Assembly (NCBI GenBank): GCA_041725875.1
Contig: JBGRQB010000127.1
Span: 1-13,217 of the forward strand
Direction of reading: 5' to 3'
Length of the DNA stretch: 13,217 nt
DNA from: JBGRQB01 sp041725875
GTDB lineage: Bacteria; Bacteroidota; Ignavibacteria; Ignavibacteriales; Melioribacteraceae
Shown here: in pieces, positions 1-8,005 of the stretch
How the letters are laid out: each line of letters begins with the position of its first letter
Position numbering within the stretch: position 1 is the stretch's first letter
The notes under the pieces: model-generated
Databases searched by the model: none
The model's input: only the letters and a program-made list of their open reading frames with translations
What the model was told of the DNA's origin: nothing
Program-made: the position numbers and the translations under genes

Positions 1-330
1 CAGTTCAAAAGCCATAAATCACTCCATGATGCGTTGGGTCAAAGCCCGGGAAAATGAGTCCATAAATCATGGTGGCCAACTTCGGATCCATATCTACCCT
101 TTCCCCGGACCCTTAGAAAACTTGCTAGGTTCGTCTTAAGCTGTGTTGAATAAAACTTTATAGTTCATACATCTGTGAAACTTTTTATTATCTTGCATAG
201 TAAGTGTACGTCGTGCTTTGAAAAGTTCTAACAAGGGTCTTGTGTGGGCAACTCTCTAGTCCACAAGTGAAGTAAGACAAAGTCATGCGTTCTTTTCAGT
301 GCAAAACAACAACTTTCCAGTCATACAAAT
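1..330. other. Non-coding segment of unlike composition, probable chimeric end or foreign insertion
   Basis: No reading frame of useful length or recognisable product is visible on either strand. By eye the segment is richer in G and C than the AT-rich bacterial genes that follow, with runs such as CCCGGG and CCCCGGACCC. A short direct repeat, CCATAAATCA, occurs at 12-21 and 60-69. The segment abuts the oxidase gene in mid-domain: from about 330 leftward the protein stops resembling its family. It may be an assembly chimera, a eukaryotic or other contaminant, or an insertion. I cannot identify its source from the sequence alone. The boundary is uncertain by roughly 15 bases. Confidence 0.6.
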
Positions 331-1603
331 CGTTTTTCTTTTCAAACTTTTCAAAATAATTATCATGTTCTATATGACCAAGATTATATTGCGGAATAGC
401 TTTTCCCCAAAACCGTTCTTTTACAAGAATAGGATCTGCTTTAATTCCCATCAGGTTTTTGAAGTCTGAAATAATTTCTGAAAACAGTTCATCCTGATTT
501 CGATTAAAAACTTCAGGAGTTTTTGCCCCGCCGACAAACATTGTGAAAAGTGCTGTATCATCTGAAGAGCGTTTGGGAAAAATAACAGAACTCCATATTG
601 CACCAAGGTAATTACGTTTTTCTTTTGTCGGGATTAAAAAACCAAATCCGTCAAGTTTATGTTGTATATCTTTTTTGTTAAATCCAAGATGGACAATTTT
701 TACCGGCGGATAATATATTTCTTCAAGATGTTTTGATAATGAATTGTCTATTTCACTAAAAAGTTTTGCAGATTTATGAGAAGGAATTGTTGATAAAATT
801 ACGTCAGCAGAAAATTCTTTTGCAACATCATTTTCAGTGTAAAGAATTTTATAAGAATTTTCCAGCTTCACAATTTTATCAATTCTGCAATTTACTTTTA
901 CGGAATCTCCTAAATATTCAGCTATAGCTTTTGGATAAGAATGCATACCTGATTTGAAAGAAAACATCTTGGCATGTTGTTTCGATTTTTCATTATTTCT
1001 TTTTCGTTCTCTTGCTCCACGAACCATTCCTTTTATTAATCCGCCGTATAATTCTTCCAATCGGTACAACTTAGGAAACGCCGATTTAACACTGAGTTTT
1101 TGCGGATCACCTGCAAATACTCCCGAAACAAAAGGATCAATTGCATAATCAAGAAATTCTTTTCCGAGTCTGCGCTCAACAAATTGCGCAATGCTCTGAT
1201 AATAACCGTCATCAGATTTACCGACAAAAGGCTCTTTTAACAAACGAAGTTTTGCAGAAAAAGAAAATAATTTTGATTTGAAAAATGCAGGCGGACTGGC
1301 GGGCAAAGGCATCAATGTTGAATTTTTAACAATATATCTGTTATTGGCTTCCGAATTTGCATAGATCATCTGATCACCAATTCCGACTTCATCTGCAATC
1401 TCTCTGATAAGAGGAGTTGTTTCCAGACCGCTATTCGGGCCGGTTTCCATTAAGAAATCACCTTGAAACTCGGTTTTCATTGCTCCGCCAACTTCAGAAT
1501 CAGCTTCAAAAACAGTAACATCGCAATTCTCTTTTTTTAACCAAAAAGCAGATGTCAATCCTGAAATTCCCGCACCAATAACCGCTACTTTCTTTTTCAA
1601 CAT
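296..1603 (-). CDS. hemY: HemY-type protoporphyrinogen oxidase, 3' end truncated/chimeric
   Basis: FAD-dependent oxidase of the HemY/PPOX family, which takes protoporphyrinogen IX to protoporphyrin IX late in heme synthesis. It starts at ATG 1603, three bases after the hemH stop. The N-terminus has the FAD Rossmann motif VIGAGISGL (G10, G12, G15), then FEADSEVGG near residue 32 and ETGPNS near residue 53, all typical of the family. Middle and later parts also fit (AIPQYNLGH near residue 409). After EKKN, about residue 424, the protein reads DLYDWKVVVLH and stops. The family normally continues with a GNYRxGI-like segment that closes the FAD site and then a final helix, some 30-40 more residues, which are missing. 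The gene is therefore cut by the junction near 330 and the stop at 296 is accidental. HemY-type enzymes may act on coproporphyrinogen III in some bacteria, but HemN in the same operon favours protoporphyrinogen. Confidence 0.88.
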   Translation of the reverse strand: MLKKKVAVIGAGISGLTSAFWLKKENCDVTVFEADSEVGGAMKTEFQGDFLMETGPNSGLETTPLIREIADEVGIGDQMIYANSEANNRYIVKNSTLMPLPASPPAFFKSKLFSFSAKLRLLKEPFVGKSDDGYYQSIAQFVERRLGKEFLDYAIDPFVSGVFAGDPQKLSVKSAFPKLYRLEELYGGLIKGMVRGARERKRNNEKSKQHAKMFSFKSGMHSYPKAIAEYLGDSVKVNCRIDKIVKLENSYKILYTENDVAKEFSADVILSTIPSHKSAKLFSEIDNSLSKHLEEIYYPPVKIVHLGFNKKDIQHKLDGFGFLIPTKEKRNYLGAIWSSVIFPKRSSDDTALFTMFVGGAKTPEVFNRNQDELFSEIISDFKNLMGIKADPILVKERFWGKAIPQYNLGHIEHDNYFEKFEKKNDLYDWKVVVLH

Positions 1604-1606
1604 ATT

Positions 1607-2563
1607 TTAGTTTTTCCCAAGTTCATTTAAGACCAGCTCTTTTAATGCCGAAATAAATAATTCGGAATCATTTAATCCTTCGGTCATAACAAAATTTTTA
1701 ATTCCCGACATAGTTGCCACGTGTCTGTATTCAACATCAATTTCATATAACGTCTCTATATGATCGGAAACAAAACTGATTGGTATAACAACAATATTTT
1801 TAACTCCTTCCAATCCGAGTTTTCGCATAGTATCTTCGGTGGAAGGTTCGAGCCATTTTACGGGTCCGACCTTACTCTGATAACAAAGATGATAAGTGTG
1901 CGAATGATTTCGTTTAGCCATTACAGCTTCAACAGTGGAAGTTATATGTTTGTTATACGGGTCTCCTTTTTTGATATATGAAACAGGAACTCCGTGTGCG
2001 CTGAAAACAAGTTCCACTTTTTCCGATTTATCAAACTTGGCAAGCGCCTGATCTATTCTTTCATTTACCGCATCGATGTAAGTCTTATTTGTGCAGTAAT
2101 TATTTATAAGCGTGACTTTTTCTCTATCGCCAAAATAGAATCTGTTCCATTCATTTACAGATGAACCGGTTGTTGAAACAGAGTAATGAGGATAAAGAGG
2201 AAGTAAAATTACTCTATCATATTTTTTGATATAGATTTGTGAAGCGGTAAGAGAAATTAAAGGAGTCCAATATCTCATACCGGTGAAAACATCAATTTCC
2301 GTATTTTCTTTTGTCAGCTCAAGTTCAAGCATTCTGCGCTGAGTTTCTGTCCAACGATTTATAGGAGAGTTACTCCCAATATGCTGATACTGCTTCATAA
2401 CTTTCGGTGCTCTGAACTTAGAAATTAATCGGGCAAACTGAGTACCGAAAAACGGAATTTTAAAAATATCCGGATCGGAAAACAGATTAAACAAAAACGG
2501 TTCAACAGCTGCCAGAGAATCTGGTCCGCCTAAATTAAACAATACCACGGCTGTTTTACTCAT
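1607..2563 (-). CDS. hemH: Ferrochelatase
   Basis: Inserts ferrous iron into protoporphyrin IX to give heme, the last step of the protoporphyrin branch. At 318 residues it is a normal bacterial length. Visible motifs are LFNLGGPDS at the N-terminus, LPLYPHYS (about 121-128), FSAHGVP with the expected catalytic His190, YQSKVGP (228-234) and SFVSDHIETLYEID with Glu270. No C-terminal extension and no obvious iron-sulphur Cys cluster are present. Start ATG 2563 is preceded by TAGGAAC, and lies nine bases after the hemN stop; the stop is three bases before the oxidase start. Both neighbours supply its substrate, so the operon order matches the pathway end. Identification is firm. Confidence 0.97.
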   Translation of the reverse strand: MSKTAVVLFNLGGPDSLAAVEPFLFNLFSDPDIFKIPFFGTQFARLISKFRAPKVMKQYQHIGSNSPINRWTETQRRMLELELTKENTEIDVFTGMRYWTPLISLTASQIYIKKYDRVILLPLYPHYSVSTTGSSVNEWNRFYFGDREKVTLINNYCTNKTYIDAVNERIDQALAKFDKSEKVELVFSAHGVPVSYIKKGDPYNKHITSTVEAVMAKRNHSHTYHLCYQSKVGPVKWLEPSTEDTMRKLGLEGVKNIVVIPISFVSDHIETLYEIDVEYRHVATMSGIKNFVMTEGLNDSELFISALKELVLNELGKN

Positions 2564-2572
2564 TTTAAGTTC

Positions 2573-3949
2573 CTATACGGTTTTTGAATATTTGTTGTTA
2601 TCTTCATTTCGTTCGATATATCCGTCAAAACACATTGCAATATTTCTGATTACCATTCTTCCTTTTTCAGAAATAATTAACTTTTCTTCATCCAGCGTTA
2701 GTAAATTATCTTCAAGCATTGGTTGAAGTTTTTTTAGTGCCGCGGAAAAATATTCTTTTGAGTTTATATTAAAGCATTCATCAATTGAAGCAAAGTTGAG
2801 TTCAAAATCGCACATAATTTTCATTATAACGGTTCTGCGTAAAATATCATCATCACTTAGAAGATATCCTTTGCTGATTGGCAAATAACCTCTGTCAATT
2901 GCTTCATAATATTCTTTTTCAGTTTTGAAGTTTTGAGAATATACATTTCCGTGCTGACTTATACCTGTAATGCCAAATGCGTAAAGATCGGTTCCGGAAT
3001 GCGTACTGTAACCCTGGAAGTTTCTGTAAAGTTTTTTTGATTTCAGAGCTTTGGAGAGATCGTCTTCCGGTTTTGCAAAATGATCCATTCCTATAAATTC
3101 ATATCCACCGTCAGTCAGTTTTTCAATCGCCATTTTCAGGATATCAAGCTTTTCTTCTGCTCCGGGAAGTGTTTCTTCTTTAATCATTTTCATATGAGAT
3201 TTCATCCAGGGAACATAAGCAAAGTTGAACAATGCAATTCTGTTTGGTGAAATACCAATTATTTTCTGAACTGTTTTTTCAAACTCATCAACTGTTTGAA
3301 ACGGAAGTCCATATATCAGATCAAGGTTCAGACTTTCAAATTTCAATTCTCTTACCCAGTCAATAACTTTGCGTGTAATTTCTTCCGGCTGAACACGGTT
3401 AACAGCTTTTTGCACAACAGGATTAAAATCTTGTACACCGAGACTTACACGGTTAAAGCCGCTTTCGCGTAAAGCAGTTAAATGCTCTTTTGTTAATTCT
3501 CGCGGATCAATTTCACAACTCTGTTCTGCATTTTCAGAAACATTAAAACTTTCATTTATGTAAGATTTCAAATCTCTGATTTGTTCAGGTGTTAAATGAG
3601 TCGGAGTTCCGCCGCCCCAATGTATCTGTGCAACCGGCCTTTCAACATCAATATAAGTTGAAAGCAGATCTATCTCTTCTTTTACATATTCCAGATATTT
3701 TGAAACACGATCGCTATTGTTTGTTATAAAAGTGTTGCAGCCGCAGAAATAACATAATGTATCACAAAACGGAATGTGAAAGTAAAGCGATAAAGCATTT
3801 TTGTTATCAGGATTGTTTGTTCTTACAATCTCATCAATATACATTCCGTGAGTAAACTTCTCGGTAAAATGTGGAGCCGTAGGGTAACTTGTATATCTTG
3901 GACCCGGTTTATCATATTTTTTTATCAGTTCTTTATCTAGGGTAATCAT
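2573..3949 (-). CDS. hemN: Oxygen-independent coproporphyrinogen III oxidase (radical SAM)
   Basis: Converts coproporphyrinogen III to protoporphyrinogen IX by two radical SAM decarboxylations without oxygen. The iron-sulphur motif CX3CX2CXC is C62, C66, C69, C71 in HIPFCDTLCYFCGC. The N-terminal signature YDKPGPRYTSYPTAPHF (12-28) marks true HemN rather than the HemW heme chaperone, which lacks it. HWGGGTP follows near residue 109, as in the family, and the C-terminal HemN domain is present (FAYVPWMKSH, GMDHFAKP, FQGYSTH). The length of 458 matches bacterial HemN. ATG 3949 lies two bases after the hemE TAG and is preceded by AAGGA at 3956-3960 with six-base spacing. The enzyme implies heme synthesis under low oxygen. 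Confidence 0.97.
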   Translation of the reverse strand: MITLDKELIKKYDKPGPRYTSYPTAPHFTEKFTHGMYIDEIVRTNNPDNKNALSLYFHIPFCDTLCYFCGCNTFITNNSDRVSKYLEYVKEEIDLLSTYIDVERPVAQIHWGGGTPTHLTPEQIRDLKSYINESFNVSENAEQSCEIDPRELTKEHLTALRESGFNRVSLGVQDFNPVVQKAVNRVQPEEITRKVIDWVRELKFESLNLDLIYGLPFQTVDEFEKTVQKIIGISPNRIALFNFAYVPWMKSHMKMIKEETLPGAEEKLDILKMAIEKLTDGGYEFIGMDHFAKPEDDLSKALKSKKLYRNFQGYSTHSGTDLYAFGITGISQHGNVYSQNFKTEKEYYEAIDRGYLPISKGYLLSDDDILRRTVIMKIMCDFELNFASIDECFNINSKEYFSAALKKLQPMLEDNLLTLDEEKLIISEKGRMVIRNIAMCFDGYIERNEDNNKYSKTV

Positions 3950-3951
3950 TG

Positions 3952-5007
3952 CTAATCCTTTTTGTGAAATTTTTGACTCTCTGTTTTGATGTAGTTTACA
4001 AGAGTCTTTAAATTTTCAGGCGGAATATCTGGTAATATTCCGTGACCCAAATTAAATATGTGTCCGGTTCCTTCACCATAAGCCTGTAAAATTTGTTCAG
4101 CTTTAGCTTCAATAATTTCTTTGTCAGCATATAAAACTGTCGGGTCCATATTTCCCTGCAATGCAACTTTATTGCCGACTTTCTCCTTAACAATGTTTAT
4201 ATCGATTGTCCAGTCGAGACCAAGAACATTTGCTCCGCAATCGGCAAGTTTATCATAACTGTGATGAACATTTTTAGCAAACACAATTACAGGTTGTGTT
4301 GTTTTTTTAACTTTTGAAATTATTTTTTCAATATACTGAAGTGAAAAAATGTAAAAATCAGCAGGGGATAAAATTCCGCCCCAGGTGTCAAAAATCTGAA
4401 TTGCATCTGCTCCGGCTTCAATTTTTGCACTTAAGTAATCTGCGCAGGCATCTGCAAGCATATCAAGAATAAAATGAGCAAGCTGCGGATTATCGTAAAT
4501 TATTTTTTTTACTTTGCTGAAGTTTTTGGAACCACTTCCTTCAACCATATAAGTCAGGAGCGTCCAGGGTGAACCGGAAAAACCAATTAATGGAACTCTG
4601 TTATCAAGTTCTTTTTTTGTAAGTGATACAGCATCAAGAACATATTTCAATTCTTTATACGGATCTGGTTTTAACAATTTTTCAGCATCAGCTTTGGTTC
4701 TTATTGGATCAGGAAAAACTGGTCCGCGACCCTCGTGCATTTCAAGGTGCATTCCCATTGCTTCCGGTATTACAAGGATGTCAGAGAAAATAATGGCAGC
4801 GTCTGTACCAATTAAATCAATTGGCTGAAGTGTTACTTCTGTGGCAAGTTCGGGAGTTTTACACATTGTCAGAAAATCGGCCTTTGCTCTTACGGCACGA
4901 TATTCCGGCAGGTATCTTCCTGCCTGACGCATAACCCAGATAGGGGTTCTTTCTGTTTGTTCTCTGTTGCAAGCTCTTAAAAAAAGATCATTCTTTAATT
5001 TATTCAA
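3952..5007 (-). CDS. hemE: Uroporphyrinogen decarboxylase
   Basis: Removes four acetate carboxyls from uroporphyrinogen III to give coproporphyrinogen III in the cytoplasm. At 351 residues the protein is full length. The N-terminal signature PIWVMRQAGRYLPEYR carries the substrate-binding R27 and R31, and FSDILV holds the catalytic Asp76. GFSGSPWTLLTYMVEG and the C-terminal GHGILPDIPPEN are also classic. The start is TTG at 5007: no ATG lies upstream of the conserved region in this frame, and AGGAG at 5014-5018 sits six bases before the TTG. That ribosome site overlaps the last codons of hemD, so the two genes are probably coupled. Substrate comes from hemD and product goes to hemN, the adjacent genes. 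Confidence 0.97.
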   Translation of the reverse strand: MNKLKNDLFLRACNREQTERTPIWVMRQAGRYLPEYRAVRAKADFLTMCKTPELATEVTLQPIDLIGTDAAIIFSDILVIPEAMGMHLEMHEGRGPVFPDPIRTKADAEKLLKPDPYKELKYVLDAVSLTKKELDNRVPLIGFSGSPWTLLTYMVEGSGSKNFSKVKKIIYDNPQLAHFILDMLADACADYLSAKIEAGADAIQIFDTWGGILSPADFYIFSLQYIEKIISKVKKTTQPVIVFAKNVHHSYDKLADCGANVLGLDWTIDINIVKEKVGNKVALQGNMDPTVLYADKEIIEAKAEQILQAYGEGTGHIFNLGHGILPDIPPENLKTLVNYIKTESQKFHKKD

Positions 5008-5010
5008 TTT

Positions 5011-5778
5011 TTACTCCTGGTTTTCAAAATATCTGACAATTGCCTGAACAAGTTTATCAACAGTAAATATATCAGGCATAATTTTAACATCAACATTAAA
5101 TTCCGAAATTGCACTTTTAGTTGTTTCGCCTATTGCTGCAACAATTGAATCGGCAAAATATTTTTCGGGATTTGTAATGGAATTTATTTTCAAAAAACCT
5201 TTAAAGTTTGAAGGACTTGTAAAAGCAAAAAGGTCAACACCGGTCTTAAGTTTTTCTATTTCTGCTGAAAGATTTTCCGTTTCATTGGCTTCAGTTGAAT
5301 AAACCGGAATTTGAATTATTTTTGCACCAAGCTTCTGCAATCCTTCCGGTAATTCTTTTCGTCCCTTTGTTGAAGAAGGCAGAAGAATTTTTTTACCGGC
5401 AACATTCATTTCAGAATATAATTTGAGCAAACCTTTTGCAGAAAAACTATCGGGAAGAACTTCAGGAAGTATACCGTTTTCTTTACAAGCATCTGCTGTT
5501 TTTTCTCCAACAGCCACAACTTTTGTATTAGATGAAATTAATCTCTCATTGTTTCCAAGATTTTTCAAAAAACATTTTACGCCGTTAACAGATGAAAAGT
5601 TTATAAAATCTATATCAGCAAGTTGAGCAAGTTCTTCTTTGCATTCAAGACATTCAACTTTAATAGCCGGAAAAGCAATTACTTTTGCACCGTATAACTG
5701 CATCATTAAAAATTCTTTTGGCGAATCTTCAATTTTTCGGGTTAATAGAATTGTCTTATTTGCAAGAATTTGGTTCAA
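5011..5778 (-). CDS. hemD: Uroporphyrinogen III synthase
   Basis: Cyclises hydroxymethylbilane with inversion of ring D to uroporphyrinogen III. The family is poorly conserved in sequence, so the call rests on length (255 residues), its two-lobed pattern and its position between hemC and hemE. Recognisable pieces are ILLTRK at the start, FINFSSVNGV, VVAVGEKTA, LLPSSTKGRKELPEGL, FAFTSPSNF and AAIGETTKSA, with ILPEVLP and VKIMPD giving the repeated family pattern. The start is TTG at 5778: AAAAGG at 5786-5791 is seven bases upstream, the hemC stop is three bases away, and the first internal Met pair comes after the conserved first strand. The last codons contain the hemE ribosome site. Confidence 0.92.
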   Translation of the reverse strand: MNQILANKTILLTRKIEDSPKEFLMMQLYGAKVIAFPAIKVECLECKEELAQLADIDFINFSSVNGVKCFLKNLGNNERLISSNTKVVAVGEKTADACKENGILPEVLPDSFSAKGLLKLYSEMNVAGKKILLPSSTKGRKELPEGLQKLGAKIIQIPVYSTEANETENLSAEIEKLKTGVDLFAFTSPSNFKGFLKINSITNPEKYFADSIVAAIGETTKSAISEFNVDVKIMPDIFTVDKLVQAIVRYFENQE

Positions 5779-5781
5779 CTG

Positions 5782-6714
5782 TTAACCTTTTAATTCGTTC
5801 AAAATTACTTTTGCTCCGGCTTTTAACAAATCTTTGGCAAGTTTTTTACCAAGCTGTTCGGCATCGTTTTTTCTGCCGCGTACTTTTTTATGAAAGGTAA
5901 TGGAACCGTCGAGATTCCCGACAATTGCTTCAAGGTAAAGACCGTTTGATTTTACTTCTGCAAATCCGCCAACCGGAACCTGACAACCGCCTTCAAGCGT
6001 TCTAAGTAATGCTCGTTCGGCAGAAACCTCGCAAAATGTATTTTCATCGTGTAAAGGTTTAACCGCATCAATGGCAAATTTATTTTTACTGCTTACCTCA
6101 ATTCCAAGTGCTGCTTGTCCCACAGCCGGAATAAATTCATCTGTTTCAAGGTAAGAGGAAATGTGTTTTTTTAGTTTAAGTCGCTCAACTCCGGCAGCCG
6201 CAAGAATTATAGCATCCCAGTCAGAATCAAGGAATTTTTGAATTCTTGTAGGAACATTTCCGCGCAGATCAACGGTTTTTATGTCGGGACGAAGATGTTT
6301 AAGCTGACTTGCTCTTCTCAGCGAGCCGGTTCCAACTGTTGCACCTTCGGGTAATTTTTCGATTGTTACATTTTTTTTTCGTGCAATAATTACATCTCTC
6401 GGATCGTGACGTTTTGTAACGGCGGCCAGAATTAATCCTTTGGGCAGTTTGGTTTCCATATCTTTAAGACTATGAACCGCAATATCGATACTCCCGTCGA
6501 GAAGATAATTTTCCAATTCTTTTGTAAACAAACCTTTATCACCAATTTTTGATAAAGAAACATCAAGAATTTTATCACCTTTGGTTTTAACTAGTTTTAG
6601 TTCAACTTTTATGTTTTTGTTATTTTTTTCAATCTCTTTTTTAACAAAATTAGCCTGCCATAATGCAAGGTCGCTTGTTCTGGTTCCGATTATCAGTTTT
6701 TCTTTTTTACTCAC
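5782..6714 (-). CDS. hemC: Hydroxymethylbilane synthase (porphobilinogen deaminase)
   Basis: Polymerises four porphobilinogen units into hydroxymethylbilane on a dipyrromethane cofactor. The 310-residue protein is standard length. It shows IGTRTSDLALWQA, KTKGDKILD, AVHSLKDME with catalytic Asp85, GTGSLRRASQL, DLRGNVPTRI, and EGGCQVPVGG, where Cys244 is the cofactor attachment residue. The start is GTG at 6714, twelve bases after the hemA stop, because no ATG precedes the conserved GTRTS motif in this frame; no strong Shine-Dalgarno is visible there. The hemD start follows three bases after the stop. Porphobilinogen must come from HemB, which is not encoded in this window. Confidence 0.97.
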   Translation of the reverse strand: MSKKEKLIIGTRTSDLALWQANFVKKEIEKNNKNIKVELKLVKTKGDKILDVSLSKIGDKGLFTKELENYLLDGSIDIAVHSLKDMETKLPKGLILAAVTKRHDPRDVIIARKKNVTIEKLPEGATVGTGSLRRASQLKHLRPDIKTVDLRGNVPTRIQKFLDSDWDAIILAAAGVERLKLKKHISSYLETDEFIPAVGQAALGIEVSSKNKFAIDAVKPLHDENTFCEVSAERALLRTLEGGCQVPVGGFAEVKSNGLYLEAIVGNLDGSITFHKKVRGRKNDAEQLGKKLAKDLLKAGAKVILNELKG

Positions 6715-6726
6715 AGTTAATCCGGG

Positions 6727-8001
6727 TTATTTGTTTTCTATATTTTCCAACTTAAACAATTCTTTTACCATACAGGAATAATCTCCGCTTTCAAGATCAT
6801 TACCATGATTTTCAGCAACTTCTCTCAGTTTCATAGTAGGGAAGTGAAGCAATCTTCCAAGGAGTCTGCGTGTCATATCTTCAACTTTTTTGTAGTCATC
6901 ATCGCTGATACGATATTTTATTTTATGAAGTTCATCCTGACGCATATCTTCAAAATAGTTTCGCAGTTGTTTTATTGTAGGAACTACTGAAAGAGTGTTG
7001 TACCAGCTGAAAAGATTTACCATCTCTTCGTCAATAATTCTTTTTACAAAAGGAATCTGCGCTTTTCGTTTTTGCAGATTTTGCTCAACAATTACATTAA
7101 GTGAATCTATATCGTTATAAAATACATTATCAATTTTTCGTGAATCAGCTGAAATATCGCGCGGAATTGCAATATCAGTAATTACAACCGGAGTTCCTTT
7201 CCTTTTTTTCATTGCACTTACTATATCGGAATATTCCAGAACCAGTCCGCTGGCTGAAGTTGCACTTATTATAATATCAAAATTATGCAGAAAATCTCTG
7301 AAGTTTTCAAAAGGAAGAACTTTCACTTTATATTTATCAGCCAATCTTTCTGCTTTTGAAAGAGTTCGGTTTGTAACGGTAATTTCTCCAACTTCTTTAT
7401 CAAGAAGATGAGTAACTGCAAGCTCGGAAGTTTCACCGGCTCCAATAACAAGCGCTTTTTTATTTTCAAAGCTTGCAAAGATTTTTTCAATTAGCTGCAC
7501 GGCTGCGTAGCTGATTGTAACGGCTCCTTCACCAATTCCGGTTTCATTTATTGCACGTTTGCCGACTTTTGAGGTAATATCAAAAATTCGTCTCAACAAG
7601 GAATTTGAAAATCCCAGATCTTCAGAAAGCTGAAATGAATTTTTTGCCTGCCCCAAAATCTGACTGTCGCCAAGCATAAGAGAATCGAGTCCGGCAGCCA
7701 CGTTGAATATATGTCTGACAGCACTGCAGGAAAAATATTTATTAAAATGATCATTTTGCAGAGTGCTGATATTTTTTTGTTTTTGCACAAAAGAAATTAA
7801 ATCATTGGCATTTAAGATTTCATTAACCGGAAAACCAAAAATTTCCGTCCTGTTGCAGGTAGATAAAATAAATCCTTCCGAGAGATAATTTTCTCTTACT
7901 TCAGGTATAACGGATTTAATTTCTTCTTCGTTAAAATGAAGTGCTTCTCTTATCTCAATCGGAGCAGTATTATGATTTATTGAAATTCCTATTATATTCA
8001 T
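6727..8001 (-). CDS. hemA: Glutamyl-tRNA reductase
   Basis: Reduces glutamyl-tRNA(Glu) with NADPH to glutamate-1-semialdehyde, the committed step of the C5 tetrapyrrole route. I chose ATG 8001, giving 424 residues, because the protein then begins MNIIGISINHNTAP, the normal family start; a TTG eleven codons upstream (8034) would lie inside the preceding gene. STCNRTEIF carries the nucleophile Cys49, GLDSLMLGDSQILGQ follows near 104, the NADPH-binding VIGAGETSE is at about 185-193, and the C-terminal dimerisation helices (RRLLGRLLHFPTMKLRE) are complete. The start lies four bases after the upstream ccsA-like stop, implying coupling. The usual partner HemL is not in the window. The protein is the likely control point for the pathway. 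Confidence 0.97.
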   Translation of the reverse strand: MNIIGISINHNTAPIEIREALHFNEEEIKSVIPEVRENYLSEGFILSTCNRTEIFGFPVNEILNANDLISFVQKQKNISTLQNDHFNKYFSCSAVRHIFNVAAGLDSLMLGDSQILGQAKNSFQLSEDLGFSNSLLRRIFDITSKVGKRAINETGIGEGAVTISYAAVQLIEKIFASFENKKALVIGAGETSELAVTHLLDKEVGEITVTNRTLSKAERLADKYKVKVLPFENFRDFLHNFDIIISATSASGLVLEYSDIVSAMKKRKGTPVVITDIAIPRDISADSRKIDNVFYNDIDSLNVIVEQNLQKRKAQIPFVKRIIDEEMVNLFSWYNTLSVVPTIKQLRNYFEDMRQDELHKIKYRISDDDYKKVEDMTRRLLGRLLHFPTMKLREVAENHGNDLESGDYSCMVKELFKLENIENK

Positions 8002-8005
8002 TTTC

